64,000 bases of DNA from an uncultured Alistipes sp. Its GTDB lineage: Bacteria > Bacteroidota > Bacteroidia > Bacteroidales > Rikenellaceae. Shown here in pieces: positions 26,790-37,008 of the stretch. The stretch spans positions 56,824 through 120,823 of the forward strand of contig CAAGGL010000030.1 of the NCBI GenBank assembly GCA_900769405.1, given 5' to 3'. Position 1 is the stretch's first letter. Each line of letters opens with the position of its first letter. The position numbers and the translations under genes were made by a program. The notes beneath the pieces were generated by a model, which made no database searches, was not told where the DNA came from, and worked only from the letters and a program-made list of their open reading frames with translations.

Positions 26790-28625
26790 ATGAAAACATA
26801 TCTGCGACTGCTTGGCTTTGCCAAACCGATCGAAAAATACGCAATTCCGTACTTTATTTTCTCGATATTCTACGCGATTTTCAATACGTTCAACTTCGTA
26901 ATGATCATCCCGATCGTCAGCGCGCTGTTCGACGTCGAGGGTGTCAATCAGATCGCCCCCGTGGTGACGCTGCCTCAGTTCGAGATGACGATGGATTACT
27001 TCTACGCCTTTGTTGGTCACCTGCTCTATCTGGTGCACGGCACGGAGTTCTCGCCAATTGACGTGATGGTGGTGCTGGCGGTGATCATTTCGGTGTCGGC
27101 TTTCATCAGTAATCTGTCGCGCTATTTGGCGCAGTGGACGATGGAGAAGATGCGTATTGGCACGTTGGAGCGTATTCGTAACTCGGTGTTCGACAATGTG
27201 ATGGGTCTGCACGTCGGCTTTTTCAGCAACGAGCGCAAGGGCGACATCATCTCGAAGATCACCTCGGACGTTATGGTCGTGCAGTTCTGCATCACCAACA
27301 CCTTGCAGGTGGCCTTCCGCGATCCGTTGCTCATCATCGGCTACCTGATCGGTATGTTGCGCATCTCGACCGACCTGAGTATCTTCGCGGTGATCTATCT
27401 GCCTATCGTGGCGGCTATCATCGGCACCATCGTGAAGCGTCTGCGCCACCCCGCCCGCAAGGGTCAGGAGAGTATGGGCGAGATGGTGAGCGTGATCGAC
27501 GAGTCGCTTACGGGTGTCAAGATCGTGCGCAGCTACAACGCTATCGACTTTATGCGTTCGAAATTCCATAAGATCAACGAGCAGTTCTCGCGCATCACGC
27601 TCTCGATGGCGCGCAAGCAGCAGATGGCCTCGCCGATGAGCGAATTTTTGGGTATTATGGCGGCTGCGGGTCTGCTGGTCTATGGCGGTGTGCTGGTTGT
27701 CAATGGCTCGCTGACGGGTGCAGGTTTCATCGCCTATCTGGCTATCTTCTCGCAGATTACACGCCCCGTGCGTTCGTTTATGGACGCCTTCGCAAATATC
27801 AATCAGGGTATCGCTGCGGGCGATCGCGTATTCAGCCTGCTCGACACCAAGAGCGAGGTTACCGAACCCGAAAATGCAGTCGAACTGAGCGAGTTCGCGG
27901 AGCAGATCGAATTCCGCGATGTACACTTTGCCTACGAGGCTGACCGCGAGGTGATCGACGGCCTGAACTTCACTATTCGCAAGGGCGAAACGGTGGCTCT
28001 GGTGGGTCCGTCGGGTGGCGGTAAATCGACTACGGCTGACCTGATCCCGCGTTTCTACGATGTGACGCAGGGCGAGATCCTGATCGACGGTCGCAACGTC
28101 AAGGAGTACACTCTCTCCTCGCTCAATGCCAATATTGGTGTGGTGGCGCAGGAAACTATATTATTTAATGATACCATTGCCGAGAATATCCGTATGGGAC
28201 GCCCCGAGGCTACCGATGCGGAGGTCGAGGCGGCGGCGCGCATCGCCAATGCGCATAACTTCATCACCGAGTGCTCGGAGGGTTACGCGACTAATATCGG
28301 CGATCGCGGTATGAAGCTGTCGGGTGGTCAGCGCCAGCGACTGAGCATTGCTCGCGCGGTGTTGAAGAATCCGCCGATCCTGATTCTCGACGAGGCGACC
28401 TCGGCACTCGATACCGAGAGCGAGCAGCTGGTGCAGGAGGCGCTCAATACGCTGCTTGAAGGTCGCACCTCGATCATCATTGCGCACCGCCTGAGTACGA
28501 TCCACAATGCCGATCGTATTCTGGTTATCGACCACGGACGCATTGCCGAGCAGGGCACGCACGCCGAACTGATGGCTCTCGACGGCATCTACGCCAAGTT
28601 GATCGCGATGCAGCAATTGGCGTAA
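26790..28625 (+). CDS. MsbA-like ABC exporter (fused membrane and ATPase domains)
   Basis: 611 residues: six membrane helices in the first ~330, then a nucleotide-binding domain with Walker A (LVGPSGGGKSTTADLIPR), Q-loop (VAQETILFND), signature LSGGQRQRLSIARAVL, Walker B (ILILDEATSALDTESE) and switch His (IIAHRLSTIHNA). Such half-transporters form homodimers that move lipids or drugs outward. Lipid A or phospholipid flipping is a reasonable guess because many Bacteroidales use this type as MsbA. It is alone on the plus strand, with tRNA-Val downstream. Confidence 0.92.
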   Translation: MKTYLRLLGFAKPIEKYAIPYFIFSIFYAIFNTFNFVMIIPIVSALFDVEGVNQIAPVVTLPQFEMTMDYFYAFVGHLLYLVHGTEFSPIDVMVVLAVIISVSAFISNLSRYLAQWTMEKMRIGTLERIRNSVFDNVMGLHVGFFSNERKGDIISKITSDVMVVQFCITNTLQVAFRDPLLIIGYLIGMLRISTDLSIFAVIYLPIVAAIIGTIVKRLRHPARKGQESMGEMVSVIDESLTGVKIVRSYNAIDFMRSKFHKINEQFSRITLSMARKQQMASPMSEFLGIMAAAGLLVYGGVLVVNGSLTGAGFIAYLAIFSQITRPVRSFMDAFANINQGIAAGDRVFSLLDTKSEVTEPENAVELSEFAEQIEFRDVHFAYEADREVIDGLNFTIRKGETVALVGPSGGGKSTTADLIPRFYDVTQGEILIDGRNVKEYTLSSLNANIGVVAQETILFNDTIAENIRMGRPEATDAEVEAAARIANAHNFITECSEGYATNIGDRGMKLSGGQRQRLSIARAVLKNPPILILDEATSALDTESEQLVQEALNTLLEGRTSIIIAHRLSTIHNADRILVIDHGRIAEQGTHAELMALDGIYAKLIAMQQLA

Positions 28626-28628
28626 AAA

Positions 28629-28650
28629 CGGGGTTCGAAACCGCTTTTTT
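28629..28650 (+). terminator. Weak terminator after the exporter
   Basis: CGGGGTTCGAAACCG can fold into a short stem and is followed by CTTTTTT. Confidence 0.45.
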
Positions 28651-28701
28651 AGGGCAAAAACAAGAAAAAATGCATTTTTTTGCGATTTTTTGCTCGAAAA
28701 A

Positions 28702-28732
28702 TTTGCAGATTCAAAAAAATGCCTTACCTTTG
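28702..28732 (+). promoter_or_regulatory. Promoter of tRNA-Val
   Basis: TTTG (28,702-28,705), 19 bases, then TACCTTTG (28,725-28,732) is a perfect match to the Bacteroidota vegetative promoter, 38 bases before the tRNA. Confidence 0.85.
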
Positions 28733-28770
28733 CACCGCATTTGAGAGATAAACGATGCAAAGTTCTAATC

Positions 28771-28845
28771 GGGAGTTTAGCTCAGCTGGTTCAGAGCATC
28801 TGCCTTACAAGCAGAGGGTCGGCGGTTCGAATCCGTCAACTCCCA
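28771..28845 (+). tRNA. tRNA-Val (anticodon TAC)
   Basis: Acceptor arms GGGAGTT and AACTCCC pair, with A as discriminator. The D-arm is GCTCAGCTGGTTCAGAGC, the anticodon arm TCTGC-CTTACAA-GCAGA has TAC at the centre of its seven-base loop, and the T-arm is GGCGGTTCGAATCCGTC. CCA is not encoded. It has its own promoter and terminator. Confidence 0.96.
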
Positions 28846-28850
28846 CTACA

Positions 28851-28883
28851 AAAAACGGTTGTGAATCTCACAACCGTTTTTTT
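28851..28883 (+). terminator. Terminator of tRNA-Val
   Basis: AACGGTTGTGA and TCACAACCGTT form a stem around a two- or three-base loop, followed by TTTTT. The flanking A-run could also serve the opposite direction. Confidence 0.85.
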
Positions 28884-28925
28884 GTTTCTATACCTATCGT
28901 GTGCGGTGAAGAGGGGGTAAGGACT

Positions 28926-29837
28926 CTATTCGCGGATGGCGGCAAGGATTCGATCGAGGCCGCTGCGTGACATCGGGGTGCGGGCAAAACGCGCCGAGAA
29001 CTCCTCTGCGCTCATCGCGCGCCAATCCTCAGCCGTCATCTCGCGCGGATCGAACATCGGCGCAATCGCAGGGTGCGTAGCCAGCGGTTTCGAGTGGTTG
29101 TGCGGGCATACATTTTGGCACTCCTCGCAGCCAAACGCCCAGCCGTGCAGTCCGCAATCTTCGGGCGCAATCGCCTCTCGCTCAATTGTCAAACGTGAAA
29201 TACAGCGGCGCGAATCGATCATTCGCTGCTCGCCAATGGCCCGATTGGGGCAGGCGTCGATACAGCGGCGGCATTCGCCACAACCCCCACCTTCGTAGGG
29301 CGCGTCGTAGCTATCGACCTCGTCGCACAAGACCAATGCGCCGAGCAGTACGGTCGAGCCGAATTCGCGGGTTATGAGCAACGATTGGCGCCCGATCCAA
29401 CCCAATCCGGCCTCCACAGCCCACTGCTTTTCGGCTATCGGCGCCGAATCGACAAAGGCACGTCCCGCAAGCGTGGGATCCTCCTCGCGCAGGCGGGTGA
29501 AGATCTGCTGCAACATCGCCTTGATAGTGTGGTGGTAGTCGGCGGTGCAGGCATACGAGGCGATCTTGCAACGTGCGTCATCGGCGTAGCCGTTTGTGAT
29601 CGCATTGCGATAATTCAACGCGCAGATTACCACCGTTTTTGCCCCTTCGACCAGCAGCGAGGGGTCGAAACGCTTGTCGATATTGCGATGCAGATAGTCC
29701 AGCCCATCGCCCTTCCCGTCGGCGATCCAACCCTCGAATCGCTCGCGCGAAAGCTCTAACGGACTGCACTTTGCCACGCCGCAAAGCGAGAATCCGACCT
29801 CGTGCGCCAAGGCGTGTATGTGCTCTTTGTGCAACAT
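28926..29837 (-). CDS. queG: Epoxyqueuosine reductase
   Basis: Performs the last step of queuosine synthesis, reducing epoxyqueuosine in tRNA, with cobalamin and two 4Fe-4S clusters. The frame is open far into the acyl-CoA ligase gene, but only the part from the ATG at 29,835-29,837 (MLHKEHIHALAHEVGF) is QueG, giving 303 residues. Two ferredoxin motifs are visible: GGCGECRRCIDACPNRAI and FGCEECQNVCPHNH. The cobalamin-side features LNYRNAITNG and DSAPIAEKQWAVEAGLGWIG precede them. A -7 box lies upstream, next to the divergent promoter of the acyl-CoA ligase. Confidence 0.95.
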   Translation of the reverse strand: MLHKEHIHALAHEVGFSLCGVAKCSPLELSRERFEGWIADGKGDGLDYLHRNIDKRFDPSLLVEGAKTVVICALNYRNAITNGYADDARCKIASYACTADYHHTIKAMLQQIFTRLREEDPTLAGRAFVDSAPIAEKQWAVEAGLGWIGRQSLLITREFGSTVLLGALVLCDEVDSYDAPYEGGGCGECRRCIDACPNRAIGEQRMIDSRRCISRLTIEREAIAPEDCGLHGWAFGCEECQNVCPHNHSKPLATHPAIAPMFDPREMTAEDWRAMSAEEFSARFARTPMSRSGLDRILAAIRE

Positions 29838-29854
29838 AAAAGTAAATTTCGATA

Positions 29855-29862
29855 CAAAAATA
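29855..29862 (-). promoter_or_regulatory. -7 box of queG
   Basis: caaaaata on the plus strand reads TATTTTTG on the minus strand, 18 bases before the queG ATG. The -33 partner is weak. Confidence 0.45.
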
Positions 29863-29884
29863 GTGGTAAAATCATAAAAATTAG

Positions 29885-29892
29885 TATTTTTG
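29885..29892 (+). promoter_or_regulatory. -7 box of the acyl-CoA ligase gene
   Basis: TATTTTTG lies 32 bases before the ATG at 29,925; the -33 position carries only GTGG. Confidence 0.45.
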
Positions 29893-29924
29893 CGTTTTAA
29901 TTCCCGTATTAAAGTTGAAAAAAT

Positions 29925-31541
29925 ATGTCTTTTAGAACTCTTGCCGAGATGCTGAAACAGAGCGTCGAGAAGTATTCTGACCTGATGTGCTCGCAGATGC
30001 TCGGCAACACGAAAATGACCTTCAAAGAGCTCGGTGAGCGCGTCGAGAAGGTTAAGCAGATGTTCGTAAGCGCAGGCTTGAAGGAGGGCGATAAGGTCGC
30101 TCTGTACAGTTCGAGCCACTCGAATTGGGCTGTCTGCTATATGGCTACCGTTTCGGCGGGTATGGTCATCGTTCCTATTCTTCCCGATTTCTCGGAAGTT
30201 GAACTCGAAAAAATCCTTGAACACTCGGAGGCTAAGGCGCTCTGCGTGTCGGACAAACTCTACACCAAAGTGTCGAAAGAGCGCGTGGCGAAGTCGAATA
30301 TCGTCATCCGCACAAAAAACCTCAGCGTGTTGGCGCAGAACGTCAACGAGCAGGGCTCGATGGCTGATCCCAAACCTGAGGATCTGGCTGCGATCATCTA
30401 CACTTCGGGCACAACCTCGTCGCCTAAGGGCGTAATGCACACCCACCAGAGCCTCTGCTCGCAGTTGCATCTGTTGCAGGCACTCTTCCCGATCCACCGC
30501 GACGATGTGTGGCTCTCGGTGCTGCCTCTGTCGCACACCTACGAGTGCTCGCTGGGTATGTTGTTCCCGATGTCGCGCGGTTCGAACGTAACCTATCTCG
30601 ATCGTCCGCCCACGGTGTCGGTGTTGCTGCCCGCATTGAAGCAGGTGCGCCCCACGATTATGTTGATCGTGCCGCTGATTATCGAGAAGATCTTCAAACA
30701 TCAGGTGCTGGCGACCTTCAACGCGAAGGCTGTTACCCGCGCGCTCTACGGTTGGGGTCCCACCCGTCGTGTGCTCCACCTGCTGGCCGGTAAGAAGCTC
30801 GATAAGGTCTTTGGTGGCCGTATCCGCTTCCTCGGTATCGGTGGTGCAAAGCTCGATCCGCAGGCTGAGCAGTTCCTGATGGACGGTAAACTGAACTATG
30901 CTATCGGTTATGGTTTGACCGAGACCGCTCCGCTGATTGCGGGTGCGCTGCCCGGTTTGACCCGTATTTCGTCAACCGGTCCTGTGATGGGTGGCGTTGA
31001 GGTGCGTCTGGCTAACCTGAACGAGAAGGGCGAAGGCGAGTTGGAGGCTAAGACTCCTTGCGTGATGCAGGGTTACTACAAGAACCCTGAGGCTACGGCT
31101 GAGGTATTCACCGAGGACGGTTGGTTCCGCACCAAGGATATTGCCAAGATCGACGAGGATGGTTACATCTACATCAAGGGTCGCGTCAATAGTATGATCG
31201 TAGGTCCCAGCGGCGAGAATATCTATCCCGAGGAGATTGAGCACGTTATCAACAGCAATTCGTTGGTTGCCGAGTCGATCGTAACGATGGAGGAGGGCCG
31301 TCTGGTTGCGTTGGTTAGCTTCAACCGCGAGGAGTTGGAGCGTCGCTATCAGGACCTCAAAGATGACCTCTCGGAGAAGATGGAGGAGGTTAAGAAGGAG
31401 GTTATGCAGTACGTGAACTCGCAGGTTAACAAGTTCTCGCGCATCTCGGAGGTCGAGGAGGTTGAGGAGTTCCAGAAGACTCCCTCGATGAAGATCAAGC
31501 GTTTCCTCTACAACAACCGCAAGAAGAACGAGAAGAAATAG
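29925..31541 (+). CDS. Long-chain acyl-CoA ligase (AMP-forming)
   Basis: 538 residues. Activates fatty acids with ATP and CoA through an acyl-adenylate. The A3 P-loop reads AAIIYTSGTTSSPKGVMHTH (about 151-170), followed by YGLTETAP (A5), GWFRTKDIAKIDEDGYIYI (A7) and the mobile C-terminal domain with PSGENIYPEEIE. The catalytic Lys lies in KTPSMKIKRF (A10). Chain-length preference cannot be read from the sequence. It is a single-gene unit with its own -7 box and a strong terminator. Confidence 0.93.
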   Translation: MSFRTLAEMLKQSVEKYSDLMCSQMLGNTKMTFKELGERVEKVKQMFVSAGLKEGDKVALYSSSHSNWAVCYMATVSAGMVIVPILPDFSEVELEKILEHSEAKALCVSDKLYTKVSKERVAKSNIVIRTKNLSVLAQNVNEQGSMADPKPEDLAAIIYTSGTTSSPKGVMHTHQSLCSQLHLLQALFPIHRDDVWLSVLPLSHTYECSLGMLFPMSRGSNVTYLDRPPTVSVLLPALKQVRPTIMLIVPLIIEKIFKHQVLATFNAKAVTRALYGWGPTRRVLHLLAGKKLDKVFGGRIRFLGIGGAKLDPQAEQFLMDGKLNYAIGYGLTETAPLIAGALPGLTRISSTGPVMGGVEVRLANLNEKGEGELEAKTPCVMQGYYKNPEATAEVFTEDGWFRTKDIAKIDEDGYIYIKGRVNSMIVGPSGENIYPEEIEHVINSNSLVAESIVTMEEGRLVALVSFNREELERRYQDLKDDLSEKMEEVKKEVMQYVNSQVNKFSRISEVEEVEEFQKTPSMKIKRFLYNNRKKNEKK

Positions 31542-31570
31542 CGATATTTCCAACTCGTAGCAAATAACTA

Positions 31571-31603
31571 AGCCGCGCTCCGAAAGGGGACGCGGCTTTT
31601 TTT
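31571..31603 (+). terminator. Terminator of the acyl-CoA ligase gene
   Basis: AGCCGCG and CGCGGCT pair across a short loop and are followed by a run of seven T. Confidence 0.85.
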
Positions 31604-31660
31604 ATTTTTCTAATAGTTAAGAATAAGAAAGGTATAAAATCGAAATTCAACGAATTTCGT

Positions 31661-31717
31661 CATTATCTGCGGCTCGCGCGAACGAAGTCGCGCGCCCCCC
31701 CCCAGCCGCAGATAATG
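31661..31717. repeat. Palindromic element with C-run and inner hairpin
   Basis: Perfect 14-base outer arms CATTATCTGCGGCT (31,661-31,674) and AGCCGCAGATAATG (31,704-31,717) enclose an inner hairpin (CGCGCG-aacgaagt-CGCGCG) and a run of nine C. Read in reverse it has the same layout as the element at 14,340-14,390: arm starting CATT(A/G)TC, G-run, inner hairpin, arm. It sits between converging genes. Confidence 0.9.
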
Positions 31718-31748
31718 GACATCGATGAAATCAAAGTAAATAATCAAG

Positions 31749-31778
31749 AAAAAAAAGAGGCCGCGTCGAAACGCAGCC
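31749..31778 (-). terminator. Terminator of eno
   Basis: GGCCGCGT-cgaa-ACGCAGCC (31,759-31,778) is followed on the minus strand by CTCTTTTTTTT. Confidence 0.8.
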
Positions 31779-31804
31779 CTTCATTATTTCGAAAGCAAAT
31801 CGAA

Positions 31805-33112
<1,308 letters not shown>

Positions 33113-33159
33113 TTATTGTTTATATGTGTCTATTTTTGTTTTTTACACAATTTGCGTTG

Positions 33160-33189
33160 CAAATTTACGGTTTTCTTCCGAATCTCAAA
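33160..33189 (-). promoter_or_regulatory. Promoter of eno
   Basis: On the minus strand TTTG (33,186-33,189), 18 bases, then TAAATTTG (33,160-33,167) match the Bacteroidota pattern. The leader to the ATG is about 70 bases long. Confidence 0.7.
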
Positions 33190-33206
33190 AGAAAAATCGC
33201 ACCCAA

Positions 33207-34367
33207 TCACTCACCTTTGTACATTTTATCCACAATAACGGTCACTGCGCCGTCGCCCGTGACGTTGGTTGCGGTGCCAAAACTATCCATTGCGATGTAG
33301 AGAGCGATCATCAGTCCGATCTGCATTTCGTCGAATCCGAGCATCGATTGCAGCACTCCGATAGCCGCCATAATCGCACCTCCCGGCACACCGGGTGCAG
33401 CCACCATCGTCACGCCCAACATCATAATGAAGGCCGCCATATCGAGGAACGTGATGTCGCCACCCGTGAGCGTGATGATCGCCATTGCGCACGCTACGAT
33501 CTTCATCGTGCTACCCGACAGGTGGATCGTAGCGCACAGAGGCACGGTGAACGACGCCAGCTCGGGACGCACGCCGAGTTTGAGGGTCTGTTCGAGCGTC
33601 ACGGGGATCGTTGCGGCCGACGACTGCGTACCGAGTGCGGTGAAGTAGGCCGTCATCATCGTGCGCAACATCTTGAAGGGATTCTTCTTTGCCACCACGC
33701 CCGCGATCGAAAATTGTACCACAAGCAGCAGCGCGGTCAGCGCGAAGATCAGTATGATCAGTTTGAGGAATACGCCCATAATTGCCGCCACCTGTCCCGA
33801 AACGGTGATTTGCAGGAAGATACCGAAGATATAGAGCGGCAATAGCGGAATGATGATGCCCGTAATTACGGTGGTGATGATAGAGCGGAACTCGTCGAAG
33901 GCGCTTTTGATTGTCTTTGCCTCGCAGTAGGCGATACCCAGACCCATCACAAATGCGGCGATCAGCGCACTCATCACACCCATCAGCGGCGGCATTTCGA
34001 CCGTAAAGAAGGGCGCAAGTGCGGCGCTCTGCTCTCCCAGATCGGGCAGCACCGCTCCGCGCAGCAGCGAGGGGTAGATAGCCTCGCACGCGCCGTAGGT
34101 CATAAATCCCGACATCAGCGTGAAGAGGTATGCCAGCAGAGCCGTGATAGCCAGCAGTCGGCCTGCGCTTCGACCCAGATCGGCAATGCCAGGGGTCACC
34201 AGACCGATGATCAACAGCGGAATGATGAAGCTGAGGAAGTTGCCAAAAAGCGAATTGAAGGTCAGGAACACGCGTGTCAGCGCATCGGGAAAGAACAATC
34301 CGCAGAGGATACCGAGCAGGATTGCGACGATGATTTTCGGCAGCAGGCCGAGCTTGGGTAGTTTCAT
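33207..34367 (-). CDS. Dicarboxylate/amino acid:cation symporter
   Basis: A 386-residue inner-membrane protein of the DAACS (glutamate/aspartate, serine/threonine) family. The N-terminal helices (PKIIVAILLGILCGLFFPDA) lead to the hairpin ALGTQSSAATIPVTLEQTL and the unwound-helix signature MDSFGTATNVTGDGAVTVIV, which holds the sodium and substrate sites. The exact substrate (Glu, Asp, Ser or succinate) is not resolvable. Gaps separate it from eno (115 bases) and from the surface operon (210 bases). Confidence 0.92.
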   Translation of the reverse strand: MKLPKLGLLPKIIVAILLGILCGLFFPDALTRVFLTFNSLFGNFLSFIIPLLIIGLVTPGIADLGRSAGRLLAITALLAYLFTLMSGFMTYGACEAIYPSLLRGAVLPDLGEQSAALAPFFTVEMPPLMGVMSALIAAFVMGLGIAYCEAKTIKSAFDEFRSIITTVITGIIIPLLPLYIFGIFLQITVSGQVAAIMGVFLKLIILIFALTALLLVVQFSIAGVVAKKNPFKMLRTMMTAYFTALGTQSSAATIPVTLEQTLKLGVRPELASFTVPLCATIHLSGSTMKIVACAMAIITLTGGDITFLDMAAFIMMLGVTMVAAPGVPGGAIMAAIGVLQSMLGFDEMQIGLMIALYIAMDSFGTATNVTGDGAVTVIVDKMYKGE

Positions 34368-34469
34368 AACTACATTTGATTGATAGTTAATTTAGGGATC
34401 GGGGTGCACATTTGACTCCGATTCTACAAAATTGCTAAAAAAATCTCAAACGACCAAACGATCGTGCAT

Positions 34470-34509
34470 AAAAAAAAGGGGCAGAGGGCGACGTCCGTCG
34501 GCCTCTGCC
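34470..34509 (-). terminator. Terminator of the PCMD/fimbrillin-like operon
   Basis: GGCAGAGG (34,480-34,487) pairs with CCTCTGCC (34,502-34,509), extended inward by CGAC/GTCG. Leftward transcription then runs into eight T. Confidence 0.85.
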
Positions 34510-34577
34510 TGCGAGAATAAAAAAAGGGAGTGAGAATATTGCCGCTTTACGCGACAATGGGGTATTAATAAATGTTA

Positions 34578-36146
34578 TTAATAGTCGTAATCAAATTCGA
34601 ACTCATCGACCGTCAGCAACGAGCCGTCGCCACCGGTGAAGTAGTCGCCGTACTTGCTGGCCGAAATGACACAGATCAGGTATTTCGGCTTGCGCGAGGT
34701 CGAGCGATACTCGAATTCGAGCTCAAACTGCTTGTATTCCGTCACCACATCGCCACTCTGCAACTGCGCCATAGCGATGATATTCGGGTCGTTGAAGTCG
34801 ATCAGTTTGCGGTTGCGGGGGTTGGTGCGTACCTGCACGGGCGCGTCCCAATCGCCAAGCAACATATAGATGTTGCAGGTGTCGTTCTTGCCTTTGAGGT
34901 TGAGGTGCGCCAACTCGTCCGAAACGATATTCATCGGCTGGGGCTGATACTTGTACCAACCGCGCAGCTTGGTCGGGCGGGTAGTCCACTCGCGACCCAT
35001 ATCGATGATGCCGTTCGTGCCGTCGGTCTTGACATAGTCACCGACGTAGAGATTACCTGCCGCCAACTTGATGACGATATACTTTGTTTCGAGGAACGCA
35101 GCCTGACCCGTCGGGTTTGCGGGACAACCGTCGGCCGTCGGAACCGAGTTGCTTGCTCCAACCGATGCCGCACCCTTGTTGCCTGTATCCCAGAACTTTG
35201 TGCCGCCCATAGCCCACGGATTCCACACCTTGCCATCCTGATGCCAATCATCGAACGAACCGTTGGGCAGTGCAACCTCGGCCTCGGTGGTGAACGTACC
35301 TACCTCGGTCATCTCGTCGTTGCAGTAGGCATAATATTCGTACTCCGAGAGCGGTTGCAGACCCTTGATAAGACCCTTGAACGAGCCACTCGACGATGCA
35401 GTGATCTGCTCATCGGGCAGGTCGGTCCACTTCTCGGTGCCCTTGGCGCGATACTTAAATCCGTTGTCGGCACCCGCCACGCCGTTTGCTTCGAGCCACG
35501 CCACGCGAGTCCAGGCGTCGGCGCTCTTCATCTCGATCGACGAGGTCGAATTAACGACGTAGATGGTCCACTGCTCCTTCTTGCCGTAGTACGCGATCTC
35601 GACCTTCTGCTCGGTCGAAAAATCTGTTATCGAGCCGATTGCGGGGCTCTCGGTGGTCAGATTTGCAGGACCCAACTTCGCGCGCTTGACCTTGATGTTG
35701 CGGATGTCCGTTGCCGCCGTCACCAGCGTCACGACACGATGGTTGATATAGTCGATGTCGGCGTCGCCAATCTGACCCTCGACCTCGAAATAGCGCTCTA
35801 TCTCCTGCTCCGAACGGATGTTCCATTGGTAGTCCTGATAGAGCGTCAGCGTGACCGCCAAAGGCGAGCAGAGGTTGAGTCGCTGGGCGAAATCGACCGA
35901 CGAACGAACGGGCTCACCCTCGTTGTAGGCTACGCTATCGACCTTCACCGAGCGCGGGTCGGTCAACTCGTCGAGATAGACCGTAACGGTTTGCAACTGA
36001 TTGTCGATCTTCGGAGCGCGTGCGGCACCCTCCACCTCGAAAGCCGTGAAGACGGCCTGAATCGTAGGCATCGGAATGTCGTTCTCGATGCAGCTCGCCA
36101 GAGCGACTGTTATGATGGTTAAAAACGTTAATCGTTTCATATTCAT
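34578..36146 (-). CDS. PCMD-domain surface lipoprotein (522 aa)
   Basis: The lipobox in TFLTIITVALASCIENDIPM marks a lipid-anchored protein; starts at 36,146 (MNMKRL) or two codons later are both possible. The N-terminal ~200 residues are predicted beta-rich repeats. The last ~250 (PNGSFDDWHQDGKVWNPWAM, MGREWTTRPTKLRGWYKYQP, NIYMLLGDWDAPV, LTVDEFEFDYDY) fit PCMD, a domain proposed to act in carbohydrate metabolism or binding. It is closely similar in plan to the C-terminal half of the 592-residue protein in the same operon. Last gene of the operon, followed by a strong terminator. Confidence 0.8.
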   Translation of the reverse strand: MNMKRLTFLTIITVALASCIENDIPMPTIQAVFTAFEVEGAARAPKIDNQLQTVTVYLDELTDPRSVKVDSVAYNEGEPVRSSVDFAQRLNLCSPLAVTLTLYQDYQWNIRSEQEIERYFEVEGQIGDADIDYINHRVVTLVTAATDIRNIKVKRAKLGPANLTTESPAIGSITDFSTEQKVEIAYYGKKEQWTIYVVNSTSSIEMKSADAWTRVAWLEANGVAGADNGFKYRAKGTEKWTDLPDEQITASSSGSFKGLIKGLQPLSEYEYYAYCNDEMTEVGTFTTEAEVALPNGSFDDWHQDGKVWNPWAMGGTKFWDTGNKGAASVGASNSVPTADGCPANPTGQAAFLETKYIVIKLAAGNLYVGDYVKTDGTNGIIDMGREWTTRPTKLRGWYKYQPQPMNIVSDELAHLNLKGKNDTCNIYMLLGDWDAPVQVRTNPRNRKLIDFNDPNIIAMAQLQSGDVVTEYKQFELEFEYRSTSRKPKYLICVISASKYGDYFTGGDGSLLTVDEFEFDYDY

Positions 36147-36150
36147 TTTA

Positions 36151-36993
36151 TTATAAATGTAGCGTTATGCCGAGCGAAATATCCAGCAGGTTGAGTCGGA
36201 AGTTGGCATTCATTGCCGTGCGCTTGCCGATCATCTGACCGCCATCGAAGACGCGCGAATCCGACAGTCGCACTCCGCCGATACCGACCGAGGCGTGCAT
36301 ACTCACGTTGTTCATAATGCAGACCGCCACGCCTGGGTGGAACGTAATGCCCACCTGACGATTTTTGGTGTATTGGTCGAGCGCCTCGCCACCGAAGCTG
36401 AATTGGTTGTGTCCGAATGTGAACTCCACGCGCGTCTCGTTGTAGAGCGCGAAGCGTCCTTGCAGATCCAGACCGATGTAGGCGCGGTGGAAGAGCGCAC
36501 CCGCATAGCTGCGCTGCAAGAGATCGACGTTGCTCAGCGTGAAGGTATAATCCTCGTTATCACCCGCCTGCAACGACACGTTATCGACCGTGCCTCGTAT
36601 CATCTGATAGGCGAAACGCGCTCCGAGAACCTGATTCTTGGCGTAGCTCACACCGAAAAAGGGCGAGATTTGCGTCATCGAGCACTCGGCCTGCAAACCG
36701 TCGATCATCAGCATAAATTGGCTGTCGTCGCTATCCAGATGGGCATACGAGAGCGTCGCACCTGCCAGCATCTGCCCCTTGGGAATGAACAGATATTGGT
36801 AGATACCACGATCGATGCGCGCCCCTTCGGATGGCACACGGATCACGCGCGCTGCCGAATCAGCCAGCTGAGCCTTGGTCTTCTTCGCCGGCGCAACGGC
36901 AACCGTATCGACCACGTTGGTGGTCGCACTTGCGGTCGTTGCTGCGAAGAGTGCAATCAGGATCAGGTATGTTATCTTTTCGATAAATCTCAT
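36151..36993 (-). CDS. Predicted outer-membrane barrel protein (280 aa)
   Basis: A signal peptide (YLILIALFAATTASATTN) precedes a protein of alternating strands ending LLDISLGITLHL, the usual form of an outer-membrane beta-barrel end. IPKGQMLAGATLSYAHLDSD, ISPFFGVSYAKNQVLGARFA and YIGLDLQGRFALYNETRVEF each have a counterpart in the 245-residue protein next to it, so the two are paralogues. The gap to the PCMD gene downstream is 4 bases. A porin-like or anchoring role for the surface proteins is a guess; no domain name can be given. Confidence 0.7.
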   Translation of the reverse strand: MRFIEKITYLILIALFAATTASATTNVVDTVAVAPAKKTKAQLADSAARVIRVPSEGARIDRGIYQYLFIPKGQMLAGATLSYAHLDSDDSQFMLMIDGLQAECSMTQISPFFGVSYAKNQVLGARFAYQMIRGTVDNVSLQAGDNEDYTFTLSNVDLLQRSYAGALFHRAYIGLDLQGRFALYNETRVEFTFGHNQFSFGGEALDQYTKNRQVGITFHPGVAVCIMNNVSMHASVGIGGVRLSDSRVFDGGQMIGKRTAMNANFRLNLLDISLGITLHL

Positions 36994-37008
36994 TTCGTTA
37001 GCGTTCGA

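Noticed and set aside
26766..27926. 386-codon minus-strand frame
   Set aside because: Antisense to the MsbA-like exporter; no recognisable protein features.
28926..30779. 617-codon minus-strand frame as one protein
   Set aside because: Only the part up to 29,837 is QueG; the extension is antisense to the acyl-CoA ligase and lies beyond both promoters.
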